Source: Gnetum montanum (Eukaryota; Streptophyta; Gnetopsida; Gnetales; Gnetaceae). From it: DNA of 64,000 nt. The first letter of the stretch is position 1, and each line of letters begins with the position of its first letter. The DNA lies in the NCBI GenBank assembly GCA_015680685.1, contig MNCI01007802.1, positions 57,780-121,779 on the forward strand, given 5' to 3'. Below the pieces are notes generated by a model. The model did not search any database. It was not told the origin of the DNA and saw nothing but the letters and a program-made list of their open reading frames with translations. Shown one piece after another: positions 33,687 to 44,125 of the stretch. The position numbers and the translations under genes were made by a program.

Positions 33687-34800
33687 TTAACCCCTTTTTT
33701 TTAATGTTTTTATGATTAACCCAAGAGACATCAACAAAGAATGCAAAACATTACCATGGGCTCATCACCAATGCTCCCTCTCTACATTTGATTTTATAGT
33801 TGTTGAATCATTCCAAGGAGTACTTACTATGATGAAATAACATCAAAATGGAATCTAAGGAGTTTGGGATGATATTTTGACTACATTGGATATTGAAGTA
33901 TGGTCACATGGGCTAACAAAAAATTCCAAATATTGATGTCATGGGTATGGCATGGTGGTGACATGCTGGCTAATTGAAGAGGTCTTCATGCTTGAACTAC
34001 GAGTTACTCAATGATGTTTAAAGAATCGCTACTATATTCTTGAGCTTCTTTGGCTACTTGGCTCCTTCCTTTTTGTTTTGGAGCTATTTGTTTTACCTTG
34101 GACTACATTAATCTTTTGGATTTCTTGGTGTTTACTTCCATTTCATGTTGGGAGCAAAAGATTCATTAGGCTTTATTGCCAAGGTTGAATTTTGTTTTCT
34201 CATTGAATAAAGTGTGTTACATATAGTGAACTTGATTGGTGAAGCACATCAAAGAAGATGTCACATGGTCATGATGCCTAGATGTCAAACATAGGTTTTC
34301 ATTGTTAGCAAGGTAAGAAAGACTAAATTTTGGTTACAACGTTATGGCTCAAGAGGAGAAAAGAAGATGATGTGAGGTAAACACTAATGATAAGATTGGA
34401 CAAGCTAACTAAATCTCATTTATTAGGATCCCATGGTAACTCATCGTTGCAATGAGCACACCTTTACAATGACTTCAAGCTCATCTTGCAAGCATAACTC
34501 TAAGAGAATAAGAAGAAAAATTTAAAAAAAATACATGTGATTACAAGAAGTTACATAAGGTTGCAAGTGACAACTAGCAAATATAGGTCATCATGAGTTA
34601 CAATTATTAGAACATGATAACTCTATATTTTGCATTATATATTTTTACAAAGTTTGTAGTATTTTGAGATGCCAAAAGAAATAAGAGGTCATGTAGGCTT
34701 TTTTGTTAAAGACTATTAAAGCTATCAATATTGATCATCTATATAAACCTATAAATAAAGGAAAAAAAAGGCTACAAGAAAATATGTCAATGTTAGATGT
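33687..34800 (-). other. T4 polypurine tract and 3' untranslated region
   Basis: The minus strand reads AAAAAAGGGGTTAA before TGAAATC, a decayed form of the Tat tract. The following block (AAGAGACATCAACAAAGAATGC at 33,722-33,743) matches the T1 3' untranslated region near 15,310. No array of the T1/T5 kind is obvious here. Confidence 0.5.
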
Positions 34801-35645
34801 AATAAGGTTTGAGATAGGAATGATTGATAGGATTAGTTAATTCATTCCCATTCATGTTCACTAGTGTGAATGCTTTGTTTCCATAATTGTTGGTGACCAT
34901 GAGAGGTCCTTCCCATATGGCTAAGGATTTGTCTACATGTTTCTGAATATCCATGAGGACAAGATCTCCTTCCTTGACTTTCCACCTCTTTAAATCATGA
35001 CGATGTTGTTGTTCTTACTTCTCTTGATATCATTCAATATTTACCAACATTTGTATTTATTGTTCATCCACCAAATTAAGATCAATGATACATAGATCCT
35101 TACTATACTTATTGTTAATGAAGTCAAACAAAGCTACCCTTAAGGATGAAACCTACAATTCAATAGGCAAAACAACTTTAGATTCATAAACTAGGCTATA
35201 TAAGGTGGCACGGATTGTGATTCTAAATATTGTCAGATAAGCCCATGGTGCATACAAGAGTTGTTCATGCTAGTTGTGTTAGCCATTATTTAGCATGTTC
35301 TTTAGGACTTTTATAATGACTTTGTTACTAGCTACAACTAGGCCATTGGCTTGTGGATAGTAGGGAGATCAAAAGGAATATTTAATGTTTAGTTATTAAC
35401 AAAAGGCTTAAATCTCTTAGCTACTAAATTATGGTTTTTTGTTTGTGATCATCATTAAAGGTAGGGCAAAATGACATACAATGTTATCTAAGAAAAATGT
35501 ATAAATCCATTGTGCTAGTATTTTTCTTAGAGGGATCACTTCAATCCACTTTGTAAAATACTTAGTTTTTATGATGTTGAAGCTATGTTCTATAGAATAA
35601 TTAGGATTTATAGGTTGTATTATATCAATTCCCCATCATAGGAAT
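34801..35645 (-). pseudogene. T4 integrase (C-terminal two-thirds), cut by T5
   Basis: The C-terminal domain at 34,810-35,010 reads KEGDLVLMDI, WEGPLMVTNN, LKPYY. The core at 35,160-35,420 has SPYYPQANGLV and SLVYESK, and at 35,450-35,640 WGIDIIQPINPNYSIEHSF with the first catalytic Asp. The frame stops abruptly at 35,645, where the T5 LTR begins, so T5 inserted just before the catalytic Asp of this integrase. The rest of T4 must lie beyond the right edge of the window. Multiple stops. Confidence 0.8.
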
Positions 35646-36370
35646 TGTAGTGATCAAAAACGTCAATGCTTAGAATGGAACACCAAGAGTTTTGCAGGTG
35701 CAAAGCCTTAACCCCACATCTATGTGAGGGCCTACTGGAAGTAGAGACAGGGTGCCTTGAATCATCTTGTTGATGAAAGAGGGACCTTGCCAGGTGTAAC
35801 TAGGGTGTTGGATGCAACTGGGGTGTGGTGTGGTTAGTCGTGATGTTGATGCAAATGGTGCTAAGTATTTAAGTGGTGTTTGTGATGTTAGCAATGTTAA
35901 TGAAGGTGAGTGTAGTTAGGGGTTTTCATGCAGAATGAAGGTGCCAACGGGTAATCTTAGTTGCCCAAGTGAGGCTATATGTGAAAATAATAGTAAACAC
36001 AAGTAAAATGTTAAAAGTTCATAGAAAGAGAGAAAAAGAGAATAGAACACCACCCCAAATGGGGTTAATAGTAGTTAACTCCAAAAGCGTTGAGGAGATA
36101 CATGGTGTACAATAGGCACAATGGAAAACATAGCCATAGCCTTGGGGGTGTCTAGGTTGTAAAACTAATTTCTGCCATGGTGTCTATGCTTGCTTGGTTG
36201 GCCACCATGGTGTCTCCTAGGCTGCAGTGATCTACGGTGGACTAGGTGGCATGCAACTTTTCCTGTTGTTGCTCTAATTTTTCCCTCAAACTTTCTCTTG
36301 CATAACGCTACAATTTTCTAATTTTCCAATCAAAATGCCAAGATTTCAACCCCTAAAATGTAGATGAAAA

Positions 36371-36422
36371 AGGTATTTATAGGCCTAGGGATAGTGTGAA
36401 ATGTGGATCGAATGCCACGTGG
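36371..36422 (-). promoter_or_regulatory. T5 LTR core promoter (intact G-box plus TATA)
   Basis: TATAAATACC on the minus strand at about 36,372-36,381. CCACGTGGC (36,414-36,422) is a perfect palindromic G-box about 33 bp upstream. It is the best-preserved G-box among the Tat LTRs here. Confidence 0.65.
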
Positions 36423-36581
36423 TAATGGGACAATTAGGACTACACTGTAGCCAACTACGCTTTGCACTGAGGCAAAATGTGTTATGCTTTGATAGACTTT
36501 GTGAGATTAACAAACTATGACTACACTACTAACTACATGCACATGTGCCAAGATGACCACATGTACTTGAAAAAAATGCAA

Positions 36582-37300
36582 AAAATGCAACTTTGGAGAC
36601 TACACTCTGGGACTACACTCTCCACTATCTCGAGTGGGGTTGAGCATAGTTACAATTTTGGGGCTAACAGTGAGGAAAAAAAAGATGTAACTTGCTGATC
36701 ATGCTTTCTAGAGGTGAGTCAGAGTTGTGGTGAATTCTAATGCTACATTGTGGAGACCTTTAGAGGCTGTTCTACATGACTACACTCCACTATGCTCTGG
36801 ATTGGGGGAGAGCATAGTCACACACTTAGAGAAAATTTTGTAAAATGTGGCTAAGTGCTACCTACTCTCTCCATAGGAGGCTGACTATGCTCCTAATTGG
36901 GGATGAGCATAGTCCCAGCACTTGTCAAAACTTGTAGAATCTAGCTTTCAATTGACTACACTTGACTACACTCTAGGGCAATGGAGAGTGTAGTCTCAAC
37001 ACTTATAAAAGTTCTACAAAAATTAAGCCTCCAATCTAACTATGCTTGAATACACTCCAAGATAGTGGAAAATGTAGTCTAGGCACTTAGAAAAATCTAC
37101 AAAAATTTGGCTTGACACTTAGAAAAAATTTACAAAACTAGCCCTTTGTGTTGACTACGCTCTCTACTAAGCTAACTACGGTCTAGGGTAGTTGAGAGCA
37201 TAGTCCCAACACTTCGAAAAATTTGCAAAAAATGTATCTTCATAGTAACTATGCTTGACTATGCTCTAGGGCAATAAAGAGTGTAGTTTCAACACTTGGA
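36582..37300. repeat. Iterated hairpins in T5 U3 (GACTACACTC/GAGTGTAGTC arms)
   Basis: About seven units spaced 60-100 bp, each a hairpin followed by a block like CAACACTTAGAAAAATTT. Clear ones: 36,779-36,823 (GACTACACTC, later GAGAGCATAGTC), 36,886-36,916 (GACTATGCTC/GAGCATAGTC, perfect arms of 10), 36,967-36,996 (GACTACACTCT/GAGTGTAGTC). The same architecture as in T1 with a different arm sequence. Confidence 0.85.
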
Positions 37301-37374
37301 AAAAATTTACCTTGTGCTAACACTTAGAAAAATTTGCAGTCAAGATTCTATAGTCCAAATTTGGTAGTGTTTCA

Positions 37375-37392
37375 TTGGCCCGTCTTTCTTGA
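37375..37392 (-). promoter_or_regulatory. T5 polypurine tract
   Basis: The minus strand reads AAGAAAGACGGGCCAA before TGAAACAC. Confidence 0.75.
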
Positions 37393-38785
37393 TGTTTGGA
37401 GGAGTGGCCTGAGAGATGTCAACAAACAATGGTAAAACATCATAGTAAGCTTGGCACTAGCATCATTTTTCGGTACCAAATTAGATGTCGTTGCACCATG
37501 CTTAAGAGTGCCAGGGTGATAGTATGCTAGAGGTAAAGGGTGTAGGTAATGCACTTGGGATAAAAAGGTAATTAAAATGAAAATAAGATGTCATGCTACA
37601 AGATGCAGAGTCAGTACGGTTGACTATGACCACGACACCAAGATGGCTTATCCCTAAAATGCTGACCTCTCATTGGAGTGCTCATGAGAGAATCAATGTG
37701 GATTCAAAGCCTAACTAGTTATAAAATTGTAGCTCTACTGATTTACTTGGGGATATGCTTTTTTCCATTCTTTCTTTTTATTTTTATTTTTTATTTATTT
37801 ATTTATTTTTCTTTTTTGCGTTTTGACTATGAGGTGAACCTACTTTGGATTCTTTACATTACTAAATGCTAACTATGGAATGCTTTCCATCAGGTTAATT
37901 GCATGCCACCTAATGGGCTTTACTTTGATGCAACTATGTCACATCTATAGGATAGGTGTTTCCTCTTCAAGATGACTTGTGTTACATCTACCTAAGCTTT
38001 GACTAGCCAACAGAGGCTCCCCATGAAATAACTTGTGTTACAACCACCATGGGATGTACAGTTGCCTTAAAAGGAGTGCCAGATGCATCAAAGGATTTTG
38101 CAATCTTGATTATGAAGGGGACTGTAGGGGAATGCAAGAGTATTAGGATAGATAGGCTATACTAGGGTAATAGGGATGTGCACTCTTGAGTGGCTTAGCT
38201 AGTCCAATCATGCACATCAGAGCAATGTGGTAATTTTCGTTGTGATGAGATGCATCTCTACATGATGACCTAGGATGTCATCCTACAAACACAACAAAAA
38301 GAAGACAAGAAAAACACACATCACACAATGTAGATAAAATGTTAGGTGTGAAGATGCTACAAATTCTCCAAAGGAAAAACTAGTTGCAAGTGTTCAAAAA
38401 GCTAGCAAAAGTGCCAGGGGTGATAATGTTGCAAATGCTTCAAAGGCTGAACCAATGGCAAGTGTTCAAAAACTCAAAAAAATGGTAGGAGGCAATAATG
38501 CTACAAGTACTCCAAAGGATGTCTTGATGATAGGAGCTCAAAAAGATAGGAAAATGCCTAGGGAAATAATACTAAAAATTCTTTAAAAGCTACACAAATG
38601 GTAAGAGCTTAAAAAGCTAGCAAAATAACTAGGGGTGATAATGTTGCAAGTGCTTCAAAGGTTGCCCCAATAGCAGGAGCTCCATTCTGGGATTGCACTA
38701 TCCCCATCCTACCCATGAGGTGTAGATAAGAGAGGGGCGAGAGGTGGGGGTGGTAGTTGGAAGTATTCTTGCTTACTTGCAAAAC
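37393..38785 (-). other. T5 3' untranslated region
   Basis: Alignable with T1 15,293-16,200 (GATAGGTGTTTCCTC and GTGTTACAT blocks near 37,950-38,030). It contains a short internal near-repeat with GCTAGCAAAA and GGTGATAATG (38,395-38,640). The (A/T)-rich tract at 37,770-37,830 is low complexity. Confidence 0.6.
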
Positions 38786-39495
38786 TATGCATGGTGGACC
38801 ACAAACCTAGTTTAAGGTCTTGATAGATTGTATGCTTTACTAGTTTAAGGTCCTAGTAGACCGTGAGCCCAATTTAAGATCCTAGTAGACCATGCTATGC
38901 TAGGATATAGTTCTATTGAACTACTGTGTGCTATTTTAACATCATAATGGACATACTATTGTGCCAATTTAACATCATGACTCAAGGATGAATGTTGTGC
39001 CAGTTTAGTGTAGCGGTGAATGAATGTTGTGCTAATTTAATGTCATGGAAAACATATGGTGTGGGTGCTATTCTAACATTGTAGTATATGAATGCTACAC
39101 TAGTTTAACGTCATAGCAGATGAGCTATGCTAGTTTAATGTCATAGTGGCTGGGTGTTGTTTCTATGGTAGTTTAATATCATAGCCGATTTTCTATGCTA
39201 GTTGATAGTTGTAGCAGACTGGCTATCCTAGTTTAATGTCATAGCAGATGGATGATGCATGTTTCTAGTCATGGTGAACTAACAGTGCTAGTTTATAGTC
39301 ATAGCAAACTAAGTATGCTAGTTTATATTCATAACAAACTTTGCTATGCCAGTTTATAGTCATAGTGGACTTATTGTGTTGCTTTATAGTCATAGCAAAC
39401 TTGTTGTGCTAGTTTATAGTCATAGTAGACTTGCTATGCTAGTTCATAGTTGTAGCAGACTTACTATGCCATTTTATAGTCATAGTAGACTTATG
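38786..39495 (-). repeat. T5 degenerate array downstream of integrase
   Basis: Roughly 18 imperfect units of 33-40 bp. Left part with core GTTTAAGGTCYTAGTAGACC, right part with GCTAGTTTATAGTCATAGCARAC. Position as in T1 and T6; the T5 version is the longest. Confidence 0.85.
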
Positions 39496-40650
39496 CTTAC
39501 CTTGCTTTTTTGATGTGTGGTGTTGCATGCTAGGAATAGTAAGGCTTTAGGTACAAATGGTTTTCTAGATTGACAAATGCATTTCCATCTTGATCAGCAA
39601 GCTTGAATGCTCTATTGTTGTAGGCCTTGGTGAACAAGAAAGGCCCTTCCCAATTAGCTATGAACTTGTCCATGGGTTCATGAATGGCATTGAGAACTAG
39701 GTCCCATTTCTTGATTTGGAATTAATGCTAGTTGTGATGATCCTTTTGTCATTACTTTTCTTGGTACCATTCAATGTGATCAAGTATCTGCATGCATTCC
39801 TCCTCTATTGAGTTAAGGTCTATAGCTCTCAACTCATTGTTTTGAGCTTCATTGATGAAGTTTAAGAGGATCACCAAGAGCAATGGGAGCTATAATTCGA
39901 GAGGCAAAATTGCTTTAGACCCATAAACAAGGCTGTAAGGCATTTTACCTATCACAGTTTGGCATGTTGTGCAATAGGCTAAGAGGGCATAGAAAAATTG
40001 CTCATGCCATCATCATTTACTATTGCTTAACATCTTCTTTAGAAGGTTGACAATGAATTTGTTAGTGGCCTTTTCTTGGCCATTTTCCTAAGGATAGTAT
40101 AGTGATGCGAAGTAATGTTTAATACCAAAGCACTCACAAAACACTTTAGTTTTAGCACTAGTAAACTATGGTACATTGTCCATTATGATGATCATGGGTA
40201 AGACAAAACGGGTTACTATGTTATCAAGCATAAATTTGCAAACCTGTTGTGATGTGGTATTCCTAAAGAGAATAACCTTAACCCACTTGGTGAAATAATT
40301 AGTTGTAGTTATTATGAAGCTATGCCCTATGCAAGACTTAGGAATTATGGGTCTGATGATGTCTAAGCCCCCAACGTTGGAATGGCCATGTGATCTACAT
40401 TGTGTGCAATTTAGTTAGCAGAATATGCATTAGTTTCCATGCCATTGATAAATTTTTCACATTTTGACCATAGAAACACAATCATGCTTCATGTAAGGCC
40501 AATAATAGCCTAACCATTTTATTTTCATTACCATTTCCTTAGGTGCTATGTGACCTCTACACAAGCCCTCGTGGACTTGTTTGACAATTTTTTACACTTC
40601 ATTGTTGCTAACATAGGATAGAAATATGCCATCATAGGATCTACAACATA
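39496..40650 (-). pseudogene. T5 integrase, broken
   Basis: Minus strand: zinc-binding part near 40,430-40,620 (GHIAPKEMVMKIKWLGYYWP), catalytic core with LDIIRPIIP (first Asp), IIIMDNV (second Asp) and ENGQEKAT (Glu retained, neighbouring bases decayed), then LLAYCTTCQTVIGKMPYSLVY-type helix. The C-terminal domain at 39,545-39,720 reads WDLVLNA, WEGPFLF, LKPYY. There are many stops, several at Trp and Gln positions. Same layout as the T1 integrase. Confidence 0.85.
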
Positions 40651-40734
40651 ACATGCTATCACCCATGATGATGTACTACCATGATCATTTATGCACTGCA
40701 TCCTTTTGGGTAGTAGTTAAATGTTATAGAGGCT

Positions 40735-41410
40735 CACCCTATAGAAGGTAAACCTTGATGTCATCATACCACTCTCTTGTGTGGGTTTTGCTAACTGTGG
40801 GTATGGATGCAATGTTAGTGATTTTCATGATAGGCATAGTGCAATCCACCATTGAGGTGGGTAATGCATGGAACATGTTAGGTGAGATGCTTAAGACTAG
40901 TGTTGCTAGTGCATTAGCTATGGTGTTTTCATTCCAAGGAATATGTTGGACATTAGTAGTAGTAAAATGTTGAAGCAAGTGCTTTAATACATCATAGTAA
41001 GGCTATAAATGTTGGGCCTTGTAGGCATAAACCTATGTTACTTGGTTGATCACTAATTATGAGTCACCTTGAATTGCTATGGTTTGGATCCTTAGGTTGC
41101 ATGCTATAAGGATACCTTGGAGGAGACCTTCATACTCAGCCATGTTGTTAGTACAAGGGAATGCAATATGATATGTGAAGGATCAGATCTCCCTAAAAGG
41201 AAATGTGCTAATGGTAGTAGTGCTATCCCATTGGGAGGTTGATGCTCCATTGAAATGTAAGAGTGCCTCAAAGTTGTTGGGTACTTGGCTAATGCTATTA
41301 ACATGCACATATGAGAATTCTAGATCTATGGTTGCTTGATTGTTTATGGGTGAAGCTATGAGTTGTGTGGCTATAGCTTGACCTTTAGTTAAGGCTTGCA
41401 CAACATAGTG
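40735..41410 (-). pseudogene. T5 second (archaeal-type) RNase H, broken
   Basis: The C-terminal piece 40,739-40,978 reads HIPWNENTIANALATLVLSI, the ADALA-type tail. The N-terminal pieces 41,104-41,401 contain HFNGASTSQWDSTTTI (first Asp position decayed to Asn) and a helix with AEYEGLLQGI at about 41,105-41,150. They closely parallel T1. Confidence 0.8.
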
Positions 41411-41860
41411 TAGGTCAAACTCTACTATTATTGCTTTCCATCATGTGATACAACTACTTTCATAGATGTTTGTTGTGATTGCTCAGAGTATGTTGTTTTT
41501 GTAGATGATGTTAACTTGACTACGGAAAAGGTAATGCCTTCACTTATTCAATGAGAAGACTAAGGTGAGGAAATGCTTTTCTACATCTTTGTATTTTGTT
41601 TCATGGGCTACTAATGCATGGCTCAAGTAGTAAACTAGGACCTCTATGCCATCAACTCACTTTTTCCAAAGCAGAGAAGTGATGGATGTGTCAGAAGTGG
41701 CAAAGTAGATGTAAAATGGTTTATCACCTCACAGAGGGTGAACCTTAGGAAGTTATGCTAGATCTTTCTTATGGTTGTCAAATTCTTATTAACATTAAGC
41801 TATCCACTCAAAGTGGGTTCCTTTCTTGAGTAGATGTTGCATTGGCTGTAACTTATCGAT
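41411..41860 (-). pseudogene. T5 first RNase H domain, broken
   Basis: Between RT and the second RNase H. It shows PFYIYFATSDTSITSLLWK-like and VLVYYLSHALV segments near 41,620-41,730. Stops throughout. Confidence 0.65.
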
Positions 41861-42990
41861 TAACCATGTAATAAACCTACATATAAACTACAATCTACCT
41901 TGCAACCATCATAGCTCCTTAAGGTTGGCCAATGATGCTAAGTTAGTTATGGCCTTAACCTTATTGGGGCCTACACATATTCTTGATTTGAATACTACAA
42001 AACCTAGCATCTGGCCTGTTCTAACACCAAAAACATACTTCTTGGGGTTCAACATAATATTGTGTTTTAAGAAATGCTTTAAGAACTAAGTCTAGATTGT
42101 CTCCATGGTTGTGATCCACTTTGGACTTAGTAGTAATGTCATTGACATAATTGTTGAGCAAACGTATCATGTAATCACTAAAGATATATGTCATTGCATG
42201 TTGATACATTGCTCCTATGTTCTTTAGTCTAAAAGGCATTATAGTATAGCAAAATGTACCCCAAGGGGTCATGGAGGTCATACTAAGATGGTGCTCAATG
42301 GTAATCCTAATCTAGTTGTAGCCAAAGAACCCATCCATGAAGGATAACAAGTCATGTCCAACCGTGATATTGGCTAATTGATCAATACTAGGCAACAATA
42401 ATTTGTCTTTAATGGTTTCCTTGTTTAGGTCTCAAAGTCTATGCAAATGCGTATACTTCCATTTTTCTTAGGCATAACTACGATATTGGAGACCCTGCCT
42501 ACATAGTTAATAGCCCAAACGAAATCAAATTTGTAGAGCTTGGTGATTTCATCATAGAATACCAACGCCACCTTAGGCCTAACCCTGCACACTTTTTATT
42601 TTAATGACTTAATGCAAGGATCGAGGATAATGTTGTGTTGGACTAGACAAGGATCTAGGCATGTCCTCCTATGACCAAGAAAATTCCTTAATATTATTGT
42701 TAAGTAGTTTAGTAATGTCCTAGGCATGTTCAGTCTCTACCAAGAAACTTAGTTTTAATGGTTTTGCCTCATCGTTAGGTGTAGCCATGGGGATCTCAAT
42801 GACGGGATCTTTTGTGATGTCCCCTACCTCTAGGTTGAGAGCCTTAACTAGATGGTCAAGACAATCTAGTGGTGCCTCTATGGATGCTATGTATTCATCA
42901 TACGCTATGGGCTCAAGGTCTAGGCAATGTGGATCAATGCATTAATTGATATCACCGTGAGGTCCAATGAGGATCAAAGGTTAGAGAAGC
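41861..42990 (-). pseudogene. T5 reverse transcriptase, broken
   Basis: The frame 42,021-42,281 has MTPWGTFCYTIMPFRLKN, AMTYIFSDY, and YVND at 42,138-42,149 where YVDD is expected (second Asp changed to Asn, a G-to-A transition). Upstream segments to 42,990 carry the fingers region and Tat entry with multiple stops. Confidence 0.8.
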
Positions 42991-43154
42991 TACTCCTACG
43001 TAGCCATGTCATATTCCTACAAAATTCCTACAAAATCAACTAGAAAAATGTCAAGCAGAACCTATCTTAATGAAGTTGATATGCAAAAATGAAGGAAAAT
43101 AAATGCAATGAAATTTTTCCTAAGTATGCACATGGATTTTTAAAGAAAGTAAGC

Positions 43155-43256
43155 ATGCTTGTGCTGATTTTAGGCCTTGGCAGGTCATGTGTGTTCTAGT
43201 TTTAGGTCTTAGCAGATCATGGTGTGCTAGTTTTAGGTCCTAGTAGACTAGGGTTC
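43155..43256 (-). repeat. T5 spacer array, RT-side part
   Basis: Three imperfect units with core CTAGTTTTAGGTCYTAGCAGATC. With the larger array at 49,120-49,440 it brackets the antisense gene, as if the gene lay inside one original array. Confidence 0.75.
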
Positions 43257-44076
43257 TATCAAATGTGTCATTTAGATCAAGGCTAACAGTGCTTGGGAAG
43301 TGAAGTTGGCTCAAGCATTCATTGAACGATAGAAAATGAAAAATTTTGGCTAAGTCTAGGTGGCTATGATCTCACCCAACTACACTGTCCACTGTGCATC
43401 TAGTGTTGTGTGTAGTTTTGGGTTGGTAGGTCATTAAATGACACTAGAAGGGTATATAGGCATATTTTACCTTGGGTAAGTTATCATTTTCAAGCTTGAA
43501 AAATGCAAAGTTCAAAGCATAGTCTTACCATTATTGTTGTGCACTACTTGTGGAGAGCATAACTAAAGCAAAATGATGCACCAAAGTGGACACTTGCACC
43601 TAGGACTAGCGAACATGGATGAGGGGGAATGAGCACTAGGCCACTTTCCACAAGCATGCATGGAGGAGAGGAGGTCATTGGCATCTACCAAGCACCCCAA
43701 ATACCCTATCCCCTTTACTCATTTTTTTCATTTATTTATGCTATTTTTCCAATGGGGGTTTGGGCTTTAGGAATGTAGTTGTTGGTGTGCCCTACCATGG
43801 CACCCTACCATGGTAAGAACCATCACCACTAGTAGGGTGTGCATGGATGGAAGCATTTAAGGTGATTGGGATTTTGCAATTGCACACATGAGGGTTTTGC
43901 TGGGCCATGGATGCATATCATTGCACGACGGTGGTGGGAATGGTTGTCACTACACTACGTAGTGTGGCCATAAGGGGCTACACATGGGGTTGTAGGTTTG
44001 GGTAGGGTTTACTTACTGCAGGGGTTTTCAATGTGCATGGGGTTTGTTCTATGATTTTTTTTGAGGAAAAATTGTC
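43257..44076 (+). other. Upstream region of the T5 antisense gene
   Basis: No frame. It contains palindromes with the same arms as the T5 LTR U3 (AACTACACT to GTGTAGTT at 43,378-43,426; ACTACACTACGTAGTGTGG at 43,952-43,970). It lies just before the candidate TATA box of the antisense gene. Confidence 0.5.
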
Positions 44077-44125
44077 TATTTAAGAGCGATGTGGGTAGGG
44101 AAAGATAGGGATTAGGGTTTTGATG
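44076..44125 (+). promoter_or_regulatory. Candidate promoter and leader of the T5 antisense gene
   Basis: TCTATTTAAGAG at 44,076-44,087 is a TATA-like box. About 30 bases on comes ATTAGGGTTTTG, resembling the telo-box common in plant 5' leaders, and then ATGGC at 44,123-44,127, a typical plant start context. By position only; no transcript evidence. Confidence 0.4.

Larger units (their letters stand above)
35646..37374 (-). repeat. T5 3' LTR
   Basis: 1,729 bp. The low end TGTAGTGATCAAAAACGTC matches the T1 LTR end TGTAGCAACCGAAAACGTC. The high end reads TGAAACACTACC on the minus strand next to a polypurine tract. Confidence 0.85.

Noticed and set aside
38786-39495. Repeat array considered as CRISPR
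   Set aside because: Units and spacers are not separable, units are degenerate, there are no cas genes, and the setting is a plant retrotransposon.
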